From Maritimibacter alkaliphilus HTCC2654 (lineage in GTDB: Bacteria > Pseudomonadota > Alphaproteobacteria > Rhodobacterales > Rhodobacteraceae): a DNA stretch of 64,000 nucleotides. The notes beneath the pieces are model-generated. The model searched no databases and was not told the origin of the DNA. It worked only from the letters and a program-made list of their open reading frames with translations. This document shows, piece after piece, positions 37,532 to 47,370 of the stretch. Positions within the stretch are counted from its first letter, which is position 1, and each line of letters begins with the position of its first letter. Where the stretch lies: positions 3,814,648-3,878,647 of the forward strand of contig NZ_CH902578.1 in the NCBI RefSeq assembly GCF_000152805.1, in the 5' to 3' direction. Position numbers and translations under genes: made by a program.

Positions 37532-40500
37532 ATGCGGTTTCTCAACAATCTGAGCATCTCGAAAAAGATGCCGATCATCATGGTCCTGCTGGTCTTTTTG
37601 TCGGCCAGTGTCTCGGGTGTGCTTCAGGGGACCGAGCAGAAGGCGGCGCTGCTGGATGGGGCGACGGCGCAGTTGGAGGCGATTGTCGATACCCGGGCCG
37701 AACTGATGGCGCAGGCGACGCTGAACGCGGTCCTGCATCTTGACGGGCTGGTCGAGGGGCCTGCGACCGCGGCACAGATCGCCGCGCTTTTGAACGGTGT
37801 CGCGATGCTTGGGGCGGACGCCAAGGCGCGGTTGACCGAGGCGTTCGTCACGGCGAACCCCTATCCCGAAGGCGAACGTGCTGAGTTGCTGGAGCCTGCG
37901 GCGGCGGGGCTTTGGGCCTATGGCGGGGCGCACAAGGTCTTCCACCCGCAGGCCCGGACCTTCGCTTCGCATTACGATTTCCTTGATGTCTTCGTGGTCG
38001 CCCCGGACGGGCGGGTGATCTACTCGATGAACAAGGGACCGGATTATGCGACCAACCTCGTGACGGACGGGCAGTCCGACAGCATTCTGGCGCAGACCTT
38101 TCAAACCGCGATTGCGGCGGGGGCGCGCGCGGCGGAGGTGCCTGTGGGCGGCCGCTTCGGCTCCTTTCACGGCGATGTCGCGACTTTCATCATGCGTGGC
38201 GTGACGGGCGAGGATGGTTCGATCCTCGCCTATCTCGCGGTCCAGCCGGATACGCAGGTGTTTTCGACCATCGCGAACGATCCGAACGGGCTGGGCGAGA
38301 CCGGGATCGTCTTCGTCGTCGGCGAAGACGGGACGTTTCGTTCCCGTTCGCGGTTCGACGCCGGGTATGCGGTGACCGATCCGGTGGCGGCTGGCCCGCA
38401 GATCGACGCGGTGCTGGGCGGCGGGACCGGCGCCCAACCGGGCACGGGTCAGGCCGGACAACCGGCGCTGATCGCCTATCGCCCCCTTGGCGGTGCGACG
38501 CCGGGCTGGGGTGTGGTGGCCGAAAAGGACATGGCGGAAATCCTCGCGCCGGCCCGCGATCTCATGATCCAGATGGCGATTCAGCAGGGTCTTGTCATTC
38601 TCGGCGTTTCCATCGTCGCTGTCCTCTTCTCGGCGTCTCTGGCGCGCCCCCTTCGCCGGGTGACCGGGGCCATGGCCGAGATTTCCGAGGGCGCGCTGGA
38701 CACCCGCGTGCCGGATGTTGCGCGGCGCGACGAAGTCGGCCAGATCGCGAACGCGCTGGAACGGTTCCGTGTCGGTCTGATCGAAAACGAAAAACGACGG
38801 TTCGAGGGAAATTTCCGGTCGGCCGCCTTCGACAACAGCAGCTCCGCGATCATGATGACCGGGCTCGACCAGACCGTCATGCATGTGAACGCGTCGTTGT
38901 CGAACATGCTCAAGCGCTATGACACGGCGTTCCGGGCCACGGTGCCGGGCTTTTCCTCGGACGAGATCGTGGGTCGCTCGATTCACGATTTCCACCCGCC
39001 CGCGATCGAAAACCGCGTCGAAACGCTGCTGCGCGACCCAGCGAACCTGCCCTATAGCGCCGACATCGCATTCGGCGACGTGCGGATCACGCTGACGATC
39101 ACGGCGGTCTACGATATCGCAGGCAAGCACATCGGGTTCGTGACCGAATGGACGGATGTGACGGAGGGCTACATGAACCGGGCGCTCCTGCGCGCGATGG
39201 AGGCCAATCAGGTCAAGGTCGAGTTCACCGCCGAGGGGCACTTGCAGCGGGCCAACGATGTCTTCGCCACGACGATGGGCGCAAGCACGCCGGTCGACGC
39301 GCGGTATCGGACGGTGGAAGACCTGTCACCTGCGCTGGGCGAGACGCTTGAAAAAGTCCGCGCGGGCGAAGCGGTGTACGGACGGTTCGAACTCGACAGG
39401 CCCGATGGCACGCGGGCGATGATTGACGGATCCTTCGCGCCGGTCAACGACGGGAACGGGCGGCTGATGCGGATCGTGCTGGTGGGCAATGACGTGACCG
39501 AGGCGACGCTGGCGATGCGTGACAGCGAAGAAAAACGGCTGGAAATGCAGGAAAATCAGGCCCGGGTCGTGGACGCGCTGCGCGAAGGCCTCGAAGCTCT
39601 GGCCGAGGGTGATCTGATGACCCGGATCGACGAGGCCTTCACCGAGGATTATGAACAACTGCGCAACGACTTCAACAAGGCGGCCGACAAGCTGCTGGAG
39701 GCGATGTGCGGCGTGATCGAGAATGCCGATCTCATCACCGGCGAGGCAGCCGAGATTTCCACCGCCGCCGATGACCTGTCGGCCCGGACCGAGAAACAGG
39801 CCGCGACGCTGGAGGAAACCGCCTCCGCGCTCGATCAACTCACCTCGTCGGTGCGGTCGGCGGCCGATGGCGCGACCCATGCCAACGAGATCGTCGACAA
39901 GGCCCGCGAGAACGCGGAAGCCTCGGGCGAGGTCGTGCGCGAGGCGGTTACGGCGATGGGCGAGATCGAAAACTCGTCGACCCAGATCTCCAAGATCACC
40001 GGCGTCATCGACGATATCGCCTTCCAGACCAACCTTCTGGCCCTAAACGCGGGCGTCGAGGCGGCGCGGGCCGGCGAGGCGGGGCGCGGCTTCGCCGTCG
40101 TCGCCTCGGAAGTGCGGGCGCTGGCGCAGCGGTCATCCGATGCCGCGCGCGAGATCAACGAGCTGATCTCGGCCTCGGGCGGTCAGGTCAAACGCGGCGT
40201 GGACCTCGTCGGACAGGCGGGCGAGGCGCTGAAAGGGATCGTCGAAAGCGTGTCGGAAATCTCCAAACATGTCTCCGAAATTGCGGTGAGCTCGCGCGAG
40301 CAAAGCTCGGGCCTTGCCGAAATCAACGCGGCGGTGAACCAGCTCGATGAGGTGACCCAGCAGAACGCGGCGATGTTCGAGCAGACGACCGCAGCGAGCC
40401 ATGCGCTGACCCGTGAAGCCGAAACGCTGGCCCGGACCATGGGCCGCTTCCAGACCGGCGCCCCGGCCCGCGAGGCGGCGGCCCCCGTGGCCTTCACGAC

Positions 40501-40612
40501 CAAACGCGACACCGCACCGGCGCGACCGCCAGCCAGCGCGACTAGGGCGATCACGACCACCGCCACCGCCGTGGCGCAGGCGCCCGACGATGATGGGTGG
40601 GACGAATTCTGA
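37532..40612 (+). CDS. Methyl-accepting chemotaxis protein with dual HAMP and PAS domains
   Basis: 1026 residues. TM1 at about 12-31; a periplasmic sensor of about 310 residues; TM2 at about 347-369; HAMP at 370-421 ([16 protein letters not shown]); two PAS-like domains at about 427-548 and 549-665; a second HAMP-like part around 682-735 ([15 protein letters not shown]). The signalling hairpin tip, [20 protein letters not shown], starts at residue 832. The C-terminus ends GWDEF, resembling the NWETF tether for CheR/CheB. It senses an unknown ligand outside and perhaps a cofactor through PAS. No che genes adjoin. Confidence 0.92.
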   Translation: MRFLNNLSISKKMPIIMVLLVFLSASVSGVLQGTEQKAALLDGATAQLEAIVDTRAELMAQATLNAVLHLDGLVEGPATAAQIAALLNGVAMLGADAKARLTEAFVTANPYPEGERAELLEPAAAGLWAYGGAHKVFHPQARTFASHYDFLDVFVVAPDGRVIYSMNKGPDYATNLVTDGQSDSILAQTFQTAIAAGARAAEVPVGGRFGSFHGDVATFIMRGVTGEDGSILAYLAVQPDTQVFSTIANDPNGLGETGIVFVVGEDGTFRSRSRFDAGYAVTDPVAAGPQIDAVLGGGTGAQPGTGQAGQPALIAYRPLGGATPGWGVVAEKDMAEILAPARDLMIQMAIQQGLVILGVSIVAVLFSASLARPLRRVTGAMAEISEGALDTRVPDVARRDEVGQIANALERFRVGLIENEKRRFEGNFRSAAFDNSSSAIMMTGLDQTVMHVNASLSNMLKRYDTAFRATVPGFSSDEIVGRSIHDFHPPAIENRVETLLRDPANLPYSADIAFGDVRITLTITAVYDIAGKHIGFVTEWTDVTEGYMNRALLRAMEANQVKVEFTAEGHLQRANDVFATTMGASTPVDARYRTVEDLSPALGETLEKVRAGEAVYGRFELDRPDGTRAMIDGSFAPVNDGNGRLMRIVLVGNDVTEATLAMRDSEEKRLEMQENQARVVDALREGLEALAEGDLMTRIDEAFTEDYEQLRNDFNKAADKLLEAMCGVIENADLITGEAAEISTAADDLSARTEKQAATLEETASALDQLTSSVRSAADGATHANEIVDKARENAEASGEVVREAVTAMGEIENSSTQISKITGVIDDIAFQTNLLALNAGVEAARAGEAGRGFAVVASEVRALAQRSSDAAREINELISASGGQVKRGVDLVGQAGEALKGIVESVSEISKHVSEIAVSSREQSSGLAEINAAVNQLDEVTQQNAAMFEQTTAASHALTREAETLARTMGRFQTGAPAREAAAPVAFTTKRDTAPARPPASATRAITTTATAVAQAPDDDGWDEF

Positions 40613-40617
40613 GGGAC

Positions 40618-40631
40618 GGGCGCGCGCGCCC
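40618..40631. terminator. GC palindrome between convergent genes
   Basis: GGGCGCGCGCGCCC is a perfect 14-bp palindrome between the stops of the chemoreceptor and znuA. No T-run adjoins on either side, so a terminator role is only possible. Confidence 0.3.
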
Positions 40632-40634
40632 GCG

Positions 40635-41600
40635 TCAGCCTTCAGTGAGGCACGTGTCGATGACCGTGGCGACCCCGGTCATGAGCTCGCCGTAGAGTTC
40701 GGGCCCGGGGGTCAGGGTGCTTCCCATCGGGTCGAGCACACCCGTGCGCAGCCCGGCGCCGGTTTCGATCGCCTCGAGCAGCCCCGGATCGGACCCCGGC
40801 TCGGAAAAGGCGCAGGTCACGCCGTGGTCGTCGACAAGGTCTTTGAGGGCGGACAGGGCCGCAGCAGAAGGGGCAGAGGCATCGCCCGGCTGCACGCTGC
40901 CGAGAATGTCGATCCCATAGGTCGCGGCGAAGTAGCCGAATGCATCGTGGAAGGTGACGATTTCCGCGCCGGCATGCGGTTCGAGCCGGGCCGAAATCGC
41001 GGCATCCATCTGAGTGACATCGACAATCGCTGCCTGCGCATTCGCGAAGTATGTTTCGGCATTTTCCGGATCGCGCGCCGCGAGTTCTTCTGCCACGGCA
41101 CCTAACCAGGCGCGGGCGTTGTCCGGCGACAACCAGGCGTGCGGGTCGGTGCCCTCGTGATCGTGCGCCTCGGAATCTTGGCCGGCCTCGTGATCCTCTT
41201 CCCCCTCGTCCGCATGTTCACGGTCATCGTCGGGGTGCCCGTCCTCTTCTTCGAGGGCGGCGTCGGAGCCGTCGAAATCGCGCAGGGACGTCGCCGGATG
41301 CTCGAGCAGCGCGATGGTCTCGGCGCGGGCAAGGCCGCCGATGGCACGGGCGAGCCACGGCGCCAGATCTTCCCCGACCCAGATCACCAGCTGCGCCCGT
41401 TCCAGCATCCGTGCCTGACTTGGCTTCAAGGTCACCGAATGCGGATCGGCGCCACCTTGCAAGAGCAGTTCAGGCTCGCCCACACCGGCCATGACCTGCG
41501 AGACGAGCGAGTGGACCGGCGCGATATCGGTGACGACCTGAGGCGGTTCGGCAAAGGCGGGCAACGGGGCGAGGGCGGCGGCGATGAGGGGCAGGCGCAT
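40635..41600 (-). CDS. znuA: Zinc ABC transporter substrate-binding protein
   Basis: 321 residues with signal peptide MRLPLIAAALAPLPAFA. It is a cluster A-I (metal) binding protein: VVTDIAPVHSLVSQVM carries the first His, ADPHSVTLKPSQARML the second, and VTFHDAFGYFAATYGI the third. A long His/Asp/Glu-rich insertion at about residues 115-150 (EEEDGHPDDDREHADEGEED and a following EAHDHEG) is the usual zinc-collecting loop. It is divergent from zur, with Zur-box-like sequences between. Confidence 0.95.
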   Translation of the reverse strand: MRLPLIAAALAPLPAFAEPPQVVTDIAPVHSLVSQVMAGVGEPELLLQGGADPHSVTLKPSQARMLERAQLVIWVGEDLAPWLARAIGGLARAETIALLEHPATSLRDFDGSDAALEEEDGHPDDDREHADEGEEDHEAGQDSEAHDHEGTDPHAWLSPDNARAWLGAVAEELAARDPENAETYFANAQAAIVDVTQMDAAISARLEPHAGAEIVTFHDAFGYFAATYGIDILGSVQPGDASAPSAAALSALKDLVDDHGVTCAFSEPGSDPGLLEAIETGAGLRTGVLDPMGSTLTPGPELYGELMTGVATVIDTCLTEG

Positions 41601-41622
41601 GACTTGTCCGGTCTCCAATAAT

Positions 41623-41654
41623 GTTATATCGTTACGTATCTGTAATATCATAAC
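41623..41654. promoter_or_regulatory. Tandem Zur-box-like sites
   Basis: Two AT-rich 13-mers, GTTATATCGTTAC (41623-41635) and GTAATATCATAAC (41642-41654), lie 7 bp apart between znuA and zur. They resemble the GTTATA-type operators of alphaproteobacterial Zur. The arms also form a longer imperfect palindrome, GTTATAT...ATATCATAAC. They probably control both divergent units. Confidence 0.7.
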
Positions 41655-41662
41655 GCATCGGT

Positions 41663-42160
41663 ATGCAACCTATGAGCCTCGATCCCTCCGCCGCTTTCCA
41701 TGCCCATGACCACAGTGCCTGCGCCCAAACGGCTCTGGAACAGGCCGAGAAAATCTGCGCCAAGGCAGGCGCCCGGTTCACGCCCGTACGGCGGCGGACC
41801 TTGGAAATCCTGCTGGCGGAACACCGGGCCCTCGGCGCCTACGACGTTTTGGACAGGCTGGCGGAGGACGGCTTCGGAAAGCAACCGCCCGTCGCCTATC
41901 GCGCCCTCGATTTCCTTGTCGAACATGGGCTTGCCCACCGCATCAGACGGCTGAACGCCTTTGCCGCTTGCACCCATCCGCAAGACGCCCATGCCCCGGT
42001 CTTCCTCATCTGCTCGGACTGCGACGCCGTGGCCGAGGCGCCGGGGGGAACGGTGCGCGACGCGCTGGAACAGGCCGCCGGGGACATCGGGTTCTCGGTC
42101 GCACGCGCCAGCATCGAAGCGGTCGGCCTGTGCCCGGCCTGCACCGAGGCCGCGGCATGA
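41663..42160 (+). CDS. zur: Zinc uptake regulator (Fur family)
   Basis: 165 residues. A winged-helix N-terminal half (RFTPVRRRTLEILLAEHRAL, then PPVAYRALDFLVEHGLAHRI) and a dimerisation part with two zinc-binding Cys pairs, LICSDCD and LCPACTEA. Zn-loaded Zur represses zinc uptake genes. The start is ATG 41663 or ATG 41672. Its TGA overlaps the znuC start (ATGA). Confidence 0.93.
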   Translation: MQPMSLDPSAAFHAHDHSACAQTALEQAEKICAKAGARFTPVRRRTLEILLAEHRALGAYDVLDRLAEDGFGKQPPVAYRALDFLVEHGLAHRIRRLNAFAACTHPQDAHAPVFLICSDCDAVAEAPGGTVRDALEQAAGDIGFSVARASIEAVGLCPACTEAAA

Positions 42161-42897
42161 GCCTGATCGAGGCCAAGGGCCTGTCGCTTTCTTACGGCGC
42201 GCAACCCGTGCTCGAGAACGTGAATATCGCCATCGAACCCGGAGAAATCGTCACGCTGGTCGGGCCGAACGGATCGGGAAAGTCCTCTCTCGTCAAGGTG
42301 TTGACCGGTCAGTTGAAACCGGATGCGGGTAAGGTGCGTCGCAAGCCGGGCCTGCGTCTCGGCTATGTGCCGCAGAAACTGGCCCTCGAACGGTCCCTGC
42401 CGATGACGGTCGCACGGTTTCTGAACCTGCCCGAACGGCGCGATCCCGAAGCGATCCGCAGGGCGTCAAAGGAAACCGGGATCGAGGGGTTGGAGCACAG
42501 GCAGGTCGCCGACCTGTCGGGCGGGCAGCAACAACGGGTTCTTCTGGCCCGCGCGCTTCTGACGTCGCCGGAACTTCTGATCCTCGACGAGCCGACCCAA
42601 GGGCTCGACCAGCCGGGCGAAGCGGCCTTCTACCTCAAACTCGAACACCTGCGCGACGCGCTGGGATGCGCGGTGCTGATGGTCAGTCATGACCTGCATG
42701 TCGTGATGAGCGCGAGCGACCGGGTGATCTGCCTGAATCACCACATCTGTTGCGAGGGCACGCCGCATGTGGTGCGCGATGCGCCGGAGTATCGCGCGCT
42801 GTTCGGCTATGGCACCGGCGGGGCGCTGGCGCTGTATCAGCACGAACACGACCACCACCACCACCATCAACACGACCACGATCACGACCATGTTTGA
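42157..42897 (+). CDS. znuC: Zinc ABC transporter ATP-binding protein
   Basis: 246 residues. Walker A GPNGSGKSS, Q-loop region LGYVPQKLAL, signature LSGGQQQRVLLARAL, Walker B LLILDEPTQGLD and the H-loop MVSHDLHVV are all intact. The C-terminus is a His/Asp run (HEHDHHHHHQHDHDHDHV), probably Zn-binding, whose coding DNA overlaps the znuB start by 8 bp. It powers Zn uptake with ZnuA and ZnuB. Confidence 0.96.
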   Translation: MSLIEAKGLSLSYGAQPVLENVNIAIEPGEIVTLVGPNGSGKSSLVKVLTGQLKPDAGKVRRKPGLRLGYVPQKLALERSLPMTVARFLNLPERRDPEAIRRASKETGIEGLEHRQVADLSGGQQQRVLLARALLTSPELLILDEPTQGLDQPGEAAFYLKLEHLRDALGCAVLMVSHDLHVVMSASDRVICLNHHICCEGTPHVVRDAPEYRALFGYGTGGALALYQHEHDHHHHHQHDHDHDHV

Positions 42898-43672
42898 CGA
42901 TTTTCTCGTGCGCGCGGGGTTCGCGGGCGTCGGGCTTGCATTTGCCACCGGGCCCTTGGGCAGTTTCGTCGTCTGGCGCCGGATGGCCTATTTCGGCGAC
43001 GCGACCGCACATGCGGCCATTCTCGGCGTGGCGCTTGCGCTGATCTTTTCCGTCCCGGTGACGCTGGGCACGCTGGCCGTCGCCCTCGCCATGGCGCTGG
43101 TGGTGAGCGGTCTGGCCACGCGCGGTCACGCGATGGACGCGACGCTTGGGGTCCTCAGCCACTCGGCGCTCGCGCTCGGACTGGTCGCGATCAGCTTCGT
43201 GCCGGGCGTCCGGGTGGACCTGTCCGCGTTCCTGTTCGGCGACATTCTGGCGGTGGGCCGACAGGACCTTTTGGTGATCTGGGGCGGCGCGGCCGTGGTC
43301 GTCGCGCTGCTGGTCTGGCGTTGGGCCCCGCTACTGACGGCGACGATGTCGGAGGATCTGGCGGTCGCATCGGGCATCGACCCGCGGCGGGAGCGGCTGG
43401 TGCTGACCCTCGCCCTCGCCATCGTGGTCGCCGTCGCGCTCAAGGTGATCGGGACGCTTCTGATCGCGGCCATGCTCATCATCCCGGCGGCTGCGGCGCG
43501 GGGCTTTTCGCGCACACCTGAGGCGATGGCGGTTTCGGCGGTCGGCATCGGGGCGGCGTCGGCGCTTGCCGGCCTTGGCGCGTCTTACCTGGTCGACACG
43601 CCGGCGGGGCCGTCGATCGTGACCGCTGCGGCGGTCATCTTCGCGATCACGGCGGCGGTCACGCGGCGGTGA
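42890..43672 (+). CDS. znuB: Zinc ABC transporter permease
   Basis: 260 residues with about seven or eight hydrophobic helices, of the ABC-3 family. MFDDFLVRAGFAGVGLAFATG begins it, and WRRMAYFGDATAHAAILG and VKxIGTLLIxAMLIIPAA-type VIGTLLIAAMLIIPAAAAR are typical ZnuB segments. The ATG lies within the His-coding end of znuC, so translation is coupled. It ends 4 bp before the convergent AEC gene. Confidence 0.95.
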   Translation: MFDDFLVRAGFAGVGLAFATGPLGSFVVWRRMAYFGDATAHAAILGVALALIFSVPVTLGTLAVALAMALVVSGLATRGHAMDATLGVLSHSALALGLVAISFVPGVRVDLSAFLFGDILAVGRQDLLVIWGGAAVVVALLVWRWAPLLTATMSEDLAVASGIDPRRERLVLTLALAIVVAVALKVIGTLLIAAMLIIPAAAARGFSRTPEAMAVSAVGIGAASALAGLGASYLVDTPAGPSIVTAAAVIFAITAAVTRR

Positions 43673-43676
43673 GCCG

Positions 43677-44606
43677 TCAGGGCAGGACGTGCAGCCAGAG
43701 CCAGATCGTCAGGATCGAACTGGCGGTCGCGGCAAGCACGCCCGTCGCGTTCACCCGTTTCGACACGCCATACATGTTTGCGAAGAGGAAGGCATTGACG
43801 CCCGGCGCCATCGAGGCGGTGAGGACGGCCGACCGGAACTGCGCGTCGGAGAGGCCGGTGAGCGTGCCCATGACCCATGTGACCGCAGGGTGCAGGACGA
43901 GCGAGACGAGCACGATCCACGCCACAACGCGCATGTCGCCTTCGGGCTTGTATGCGACGAGCACCCCGCCAAGGCCGAAAAGCGCGGCGGGCAGGGCGGC
44001 GCGGGCCACGAGGTCCACGGCGTCGCGGGCGGGGCCGGGGAGCGTGAGGCCCGATAGGTTCGTGGCGATGCCGAGCGCGATTCCGATGACGAGCGGGTTG
44101 CGCGCCATGGATTTGGCGACGCCCTTGACCGGGGCCAAAATGCCGCCGCCCCCGGTGCGCACGATCTCCATCGCCGTGACGCCGATCAGGTAGCAGACCG
44201 GCGCATGGATCGCGATGATCGCATAGTTGGGGCCGAGCGCGTCCGAGCCGTAGGCGCGCTCCATGATCGGCAGGCCCAGAAGGACCGAGTTGGAGAAAAG
44301 CGTGGCGAAACCGATGGCGACGCTGTCGGTCCACGGGCGTTTGAACAGGTAGCGCGCGCCGAACAGGCCCGCGAAGAAGCCGAGGATCGCGCCGGTGTAG
44401 AACGAAGCCAGCAGGTTCCACGCGAAGTTTTCGCCCAGTTCGAGGGTCGAGAGGGCGCGAAAAAGCAGCACCGGCACCGCGAAATTCTGGGCGAATTTCA
44501 TCAGCCCCTGAACGGCGTCGTCGGAAAAGCCGAGTTTCCAGCGGGCGAGGTAGCCGAACCCGAGCACGAGAAAGACGGGCAGGATGACCTCGATCAGCGC
44601 CTGCAT
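43677..44606 (-). CDS. AEC-family (auxin efflux carrier-like) transporter
   Basis: 309 residues with about ten hydrophobic helices in two halves. LIEVILPVFLVLGFGYLARW at the start, FSNSVLLGLPIMERAYGS, and the C-terminal MAPGVNAFLFANMYGVSKR are typical of bacterial AEC carriers, which move small organic acids such as malonate, malate or lactate. Substrate unknown. The ATG overlaps the stop of the MBL hydrolase gene (TGATG), making it the end of a coupled run. Confidence 0.9.
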   Translation of the reverse strand: MQALIEVILPVFLVLGFGYLARWKLGFSDDAVQGLMKFAQNFAVPVLLFRALSTLELGENFAWNLLASFYTGAILGFFAGLFGARYLFKRPWTDSVAIGFATLFSNSVLLGLPIMERAYGSDALGPNYAIIAIHAPVCYLIGVTAMEIVRTGGGGILAPVKGVAKSMARNPLVIGIALGIATNLSGLTLPGPARDAVDLVARAALPAALFGLGGVLVAYKPEGDMRVVAWIVLVSLVLHPAVTWVMGTLTGLSDAQFRSAVLTASMAPGVNAFLFANMYGVSKRVNATGVLAATASSILTIWLWLHVLP

Positions 44607-45409
44607 CAGATTTCGTAGCTGATCTGCATCCCGTCGTAGGCGGCGGTGATGTGGGCGGGCGTTTCGGCTTCGATCGTGCTGTGGTCGATGTCGATATGCA
44701 TGTTGGTCAGGACGCCGCGTTTCGTGCCGGAGCGTTCCAACCATTCGAGCGATTTCTCGACATGGGCATGGGTCGGGTGCGGGGTGTAGCGCAGGGCGTC
44801 GAGCACCCAGCAGTCAAGGTCCTGAAGCGCGTTCCACGCCGCATCCTTCATATCGGACACGTCGGGCAGATAGGCGAAGTCGGCGACGCGGAAGCCGAGG
44901 GCGTCGATGTTGCCATGCTCGACCTCGAACGGGGTGAAGGTGATCGGGCCACCCGCGCCGGTGAGCGTGAAATCCTCGCCGTCGCGGATCGTGTGCATGT
45001 CGAGGATGGGGGGATAGCTCGACCCCTCCGGCTGGACGAAGGCGTAGCCGAAGCGGGAAAACAGCGCGTCCTGCGTGGCACCGTCGGCATAGACCGGCAG
45101 GCGCTTTCGCATGTTGTAGACGATCATGCGCAGGTCATCGATCCCGTGAACATGGTCGGCGTGGGCATGGGTATAGATCACCGCGTCAAGCGCGCCGACA
45201 TTCGCGTCGAGCAATTGCGCGCGCAGGTCGGGGGAGGTGTCGATCAGGATGCGCGTGGTGGCATCCCCTTCGGCCCGTTCGACCAGCATCGAACAGCGGC
45301 GGCGCGCGTTCTTAGGGTTGGCCGGATCGCAGGCGCCCCAGTTGCCGCCCAGTCGCGGGACGCCACCGGACGAGCCGCAGCCCAGAATGGTGAAGGTGAG
45401 GCGCGCCAT
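44606..45409 (-). CDS. MBL-fold hydrolase (PhnP-like)
   Basis: 267 residues. It has the zinc motif THAHADHVHGIDDLR, a leading FTILGCGSSGGVPRLGGNWGACDP, and later EVEHGNIDALGFR and MHIDIDH. This matches the cyclic phosphodiesterase PhnP and lipoate/octanoate-related MBL proteins that sit beside tatD and holB in many alphaproteobacteria. Its ATG overlaps the tatD stop (TGATG), and its stop overlaps the AEC start. Confidence 0.9.
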   Translation of the reverse strand: MARLTFTILGCGSSGGVPRLGGNWGACDPANPKNARRRCSMLVERAEGDATTRILIDTSPDLRAQLLDANVGALDAVIYTHAHADHVHGIDDLRMIVYNMRKRLPVYADGATQDALFSRFGYAFVQPEGSSYPPILDMHTIRDGEDFTLTGAGGPITFTPFEVEHGNIDALGFRVADFAYLPDVSDMKDAAWNALQDLDCWVLDALRYTPHPTHAHVEKSLEWLERSGTKRGVLTNMHIDIDHSTIEAETPAHITAAYDGMQISYEI

Positions 45410-46197
45410 CAGGCGGCCTTCCAGAACAGGCGGTCGAAATTGTCCTGCGTCGCGCGGGCGAAATCGGCATAGTCGAGCCCGAAAACCTCGGCGCCGACGC
45501 GGGCCGTATGCGCCGTGAAGGCGGGTTCGTTACGCTTGCCCCGATGGGGCGGGGGCGCAAGGTAAGGGCTGTCGGTTTCGACGAGGATGCGGTCGAGCGG
45601 CGCGTCGGCGAAAATCTCACGCAAATCCGAGGATTTCGGGAAGGCCGCGATGCCCGACATCGACAGGTAGAACCCAAGGTCGAGCGTGGCGCGGGCAAGT
45701 TCCGGCCCGGAGGAAAAGCAGTGCATGACGCAGGTGTATGCGCCCGCTTTGTGCTCGTCGGTAAGTATACGTGCCATATCGTCATCCGCATCGCGCGAAT
45801 GGATGATGAGCGGCAGCTTGGTGCGGCGCGCGGCCTCAATATGGACGCGCAGGCTTTCCTGCTGAATCTCTTTTGAATCAGCGGTGTAGTGATAATCCAG
45901 CCCGGTCTCGCCGATGCCCACGAACTTGGGGTGCTCAGCGAGCGCCACAAGCTCGTCCACCGTGGCCAAAGGCTGGTCCGCGGCGCTCATCGGATGGGTC
46001 GCGGCGGCGAAATAAACGGGCGCGTGCGCCTCGGCGATGGCTTGCACTTTTGGCACATTCGCAAGTTTCGTGGCGATGGTCACCATGCGCGTCACGCCTG
46101 CTTCGGCGGCGTGGGAGATGATCTCGTCCAACTGCCCCTCGAAATCGGGGAAGTCTAGGTGACAGTGGCTGTCGGTGATGCTGGGCTGCTCGGTCAT
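45409..46197 (-). CDS. tatD: TatD-family metal-dependent hydrolase (DNase)
   Basis: 262 residues of TIM-barrel amidohydrolase type. Metal ligands: SHCHLDFPDF, the Glu in GIGETGLDYHY, His in LIIHSRDADDDM, and the conserved CVMHCFSSGPELA and LVETDSPYLAPPPHRGKRNEP. Relatives show 3'-5' exonuclease activity on DNA. The ATG overlaps the holB stop (ATGA), placing it in the holB-tatD-MBL block. Confidence 0.95.
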   Translation of the reverse strand: MTEQPSITDSHCHLDFPDFEGQLDEIISHAAEAGVTRMVTIATKLANVPKVQAIAEAHAPVYFAAATHPMSAADQPLATVDELVALAEHPKFVGIGETGLDYHYTADSKEIQQESLRVHIEAARRTKLPLIIHSRDADDDMARILTDEHKAGAYTCVMHCFSSGPELARATLDLGFYLSMSGIAAFPKSSDLREIFADAPLDRILVETDSPYLAPPPHRGKRNEPAFTAHTARVGAEVFGLDYADFARATQDNFDRLFWKAA

Positions 46198-47321
46198 GCG
46201 GCGTAGGCTGCTGCGGTCTCGTTGATCCTGAAGGTGGTATCAAGGATGAGCGCGGCAGGGTCAAGGTTGACCGCCCGGCCATGCGCGGCGCGCGACGACA
46301 CATCCTGTGCTTTCTCGGCCCAGCGGCGGGCACGCCATGCATCGGGGGCGAGGCGGGCAAAGAGCGCGGCTTCGCCCGGCGCGGCTTCGATGAGCGGCGG
46401 GTGGCCCGCGCCGGAGCGGGCGAGGCGGGCTAGAAACTGGTCGATCAGGTCGAGGATCAGCGCATAGCGTGTGGCGTTCGCGGCCCCGGCGGCGCTTTGT
46501 GCCAAGGCGATGGCGCGCGGGCGGTCGTAGCGCGGGGCATGTGCAAAAATCGACACGAGGTCCTGATAAATCTTGAGGCCGTCCAGCTGGGAGAGCCGCA
46601 TCGCTTCGCCGACGGAGCCGCCCGCAAGCTCGCCCAAAGGCTCGGCATCCGGGCCGGGCAATTCGCCTGCGGCTTCCATCGCGCGGGCGAGATCGGGGGG
46701 CGCGAGCGGCGACAGGCGCAGCTCGCGGCAACGTGACCGGATCGTCGGCAAAAGCCGCGACGGCTGGTGAGTGACGAGGAGGAGTGTGGCGCCGCGCGGC
46801 GGTTCCTCGAGCATCTTGAGGAGCGCGTTGGCGGCCTGCGTGTTCATCTCGTCGGCGGCATCGACGATCACCACACGGCGGCCACCGTCCGAGGCGGACA
46901 GGCCGAAGAACTCGCGCAGTTTGCGCACCTCGTTCACGCGGATGTCGGCCGACAGCTTGTCGCCCTTGTCGTTGGGACCGCGCCGGAGCACGAACAGGCC
47001 GGGTTCGGCCATCTGCATCGACCGACGCACCACGGGGTGTTCGGGGTCGATGTCGAGCCGGTCTGGCGGGGGCGGCGCGCCGAACATGCCACCGTCATCG
47101 GCGGGCGTGGCGAGCAGGAAGCGTGCGATCCGCCATGCGAGCGTCGCCTTGCCCACACCGCGCGGACCGGAAATGAGCCACGCATGGTGCAGCCGTCCGC
47201 CGTTGTAGGCGGTCAGAAACCCCTGCTCGGCCGCGGCCTGCCCGACAAGCGCACGGGTTTCGCGCGGGTGGGGCGCACCTTCGATGCGGTCGGGTTCGGG
47301 AAGCTCCATCGGATCGGCCAT
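46194..47321 (-). CDS. holB: DNA polymerase III subunit delta'
   Basis: 375 residues. The clamp-loader AAA+ protein: HAWLISGPRGVGKATLAW carries the Walker A, VVIVDAADEMNTQAANALLKMLEEPP the Walker B and sensor region, and LPTIRSRCRELRL the SRC motif. The Cys4 zinc module found in E. coli HolB is not visible. It loads the sliding clamp with the other clamp-loader subunits. Its stop overlaps the tatD start. Confidence 0.93.
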   Translation of the reverse strand: MADPMELPEPDRIEGAPHPRETRALVGQAAAEQGFLTAYNGGRLHHAWLISGPRGVGKATLAWRIARFLLATPADDGGMFGAPPPPDRLDIDPEHPVVRRSMQMAEPGLFVLRRGPNDKGDKLSADIRVNEVRKLREFFGLSASDGGRRVVIVDAADEMNTQAANALLKMLEEPPRGATLLLVTHQPSRLLPTIRSRCRELRLSPLAPPDLARAMEAAGELPGPDAEPLGELAGGSVGEAMRLSQLDGLKIYQDLVSIFAHAPRYDRPRAIALAQSAAGAANATRYALILDLIDQFLARLARSGAGHPPLIEAAPGEAALFARLAPDAWRARRWAEKAQDVSSRAAHGRAVNLDPAALILDTTFRINETAAAYAA

Positions 47322-47370
47322 GCGGCCAACTTAGAGCAATCGCGGGCAGGCGAAAGGGCGATTGCGCGGC

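Noticed and set aside
37448..39241. Long minus-strand open frame opposite the chemoreceptor
   Set aside because: Antisense shadow of a well-supported gene; no domain or start signal.
42841..42897. CAC/CAT repeat that might be a tandem-repeat element
   Set aside because: It encodes the His/Asp tail of ZnuC and the start of ZnuB, so the repetition is explained by protein function.
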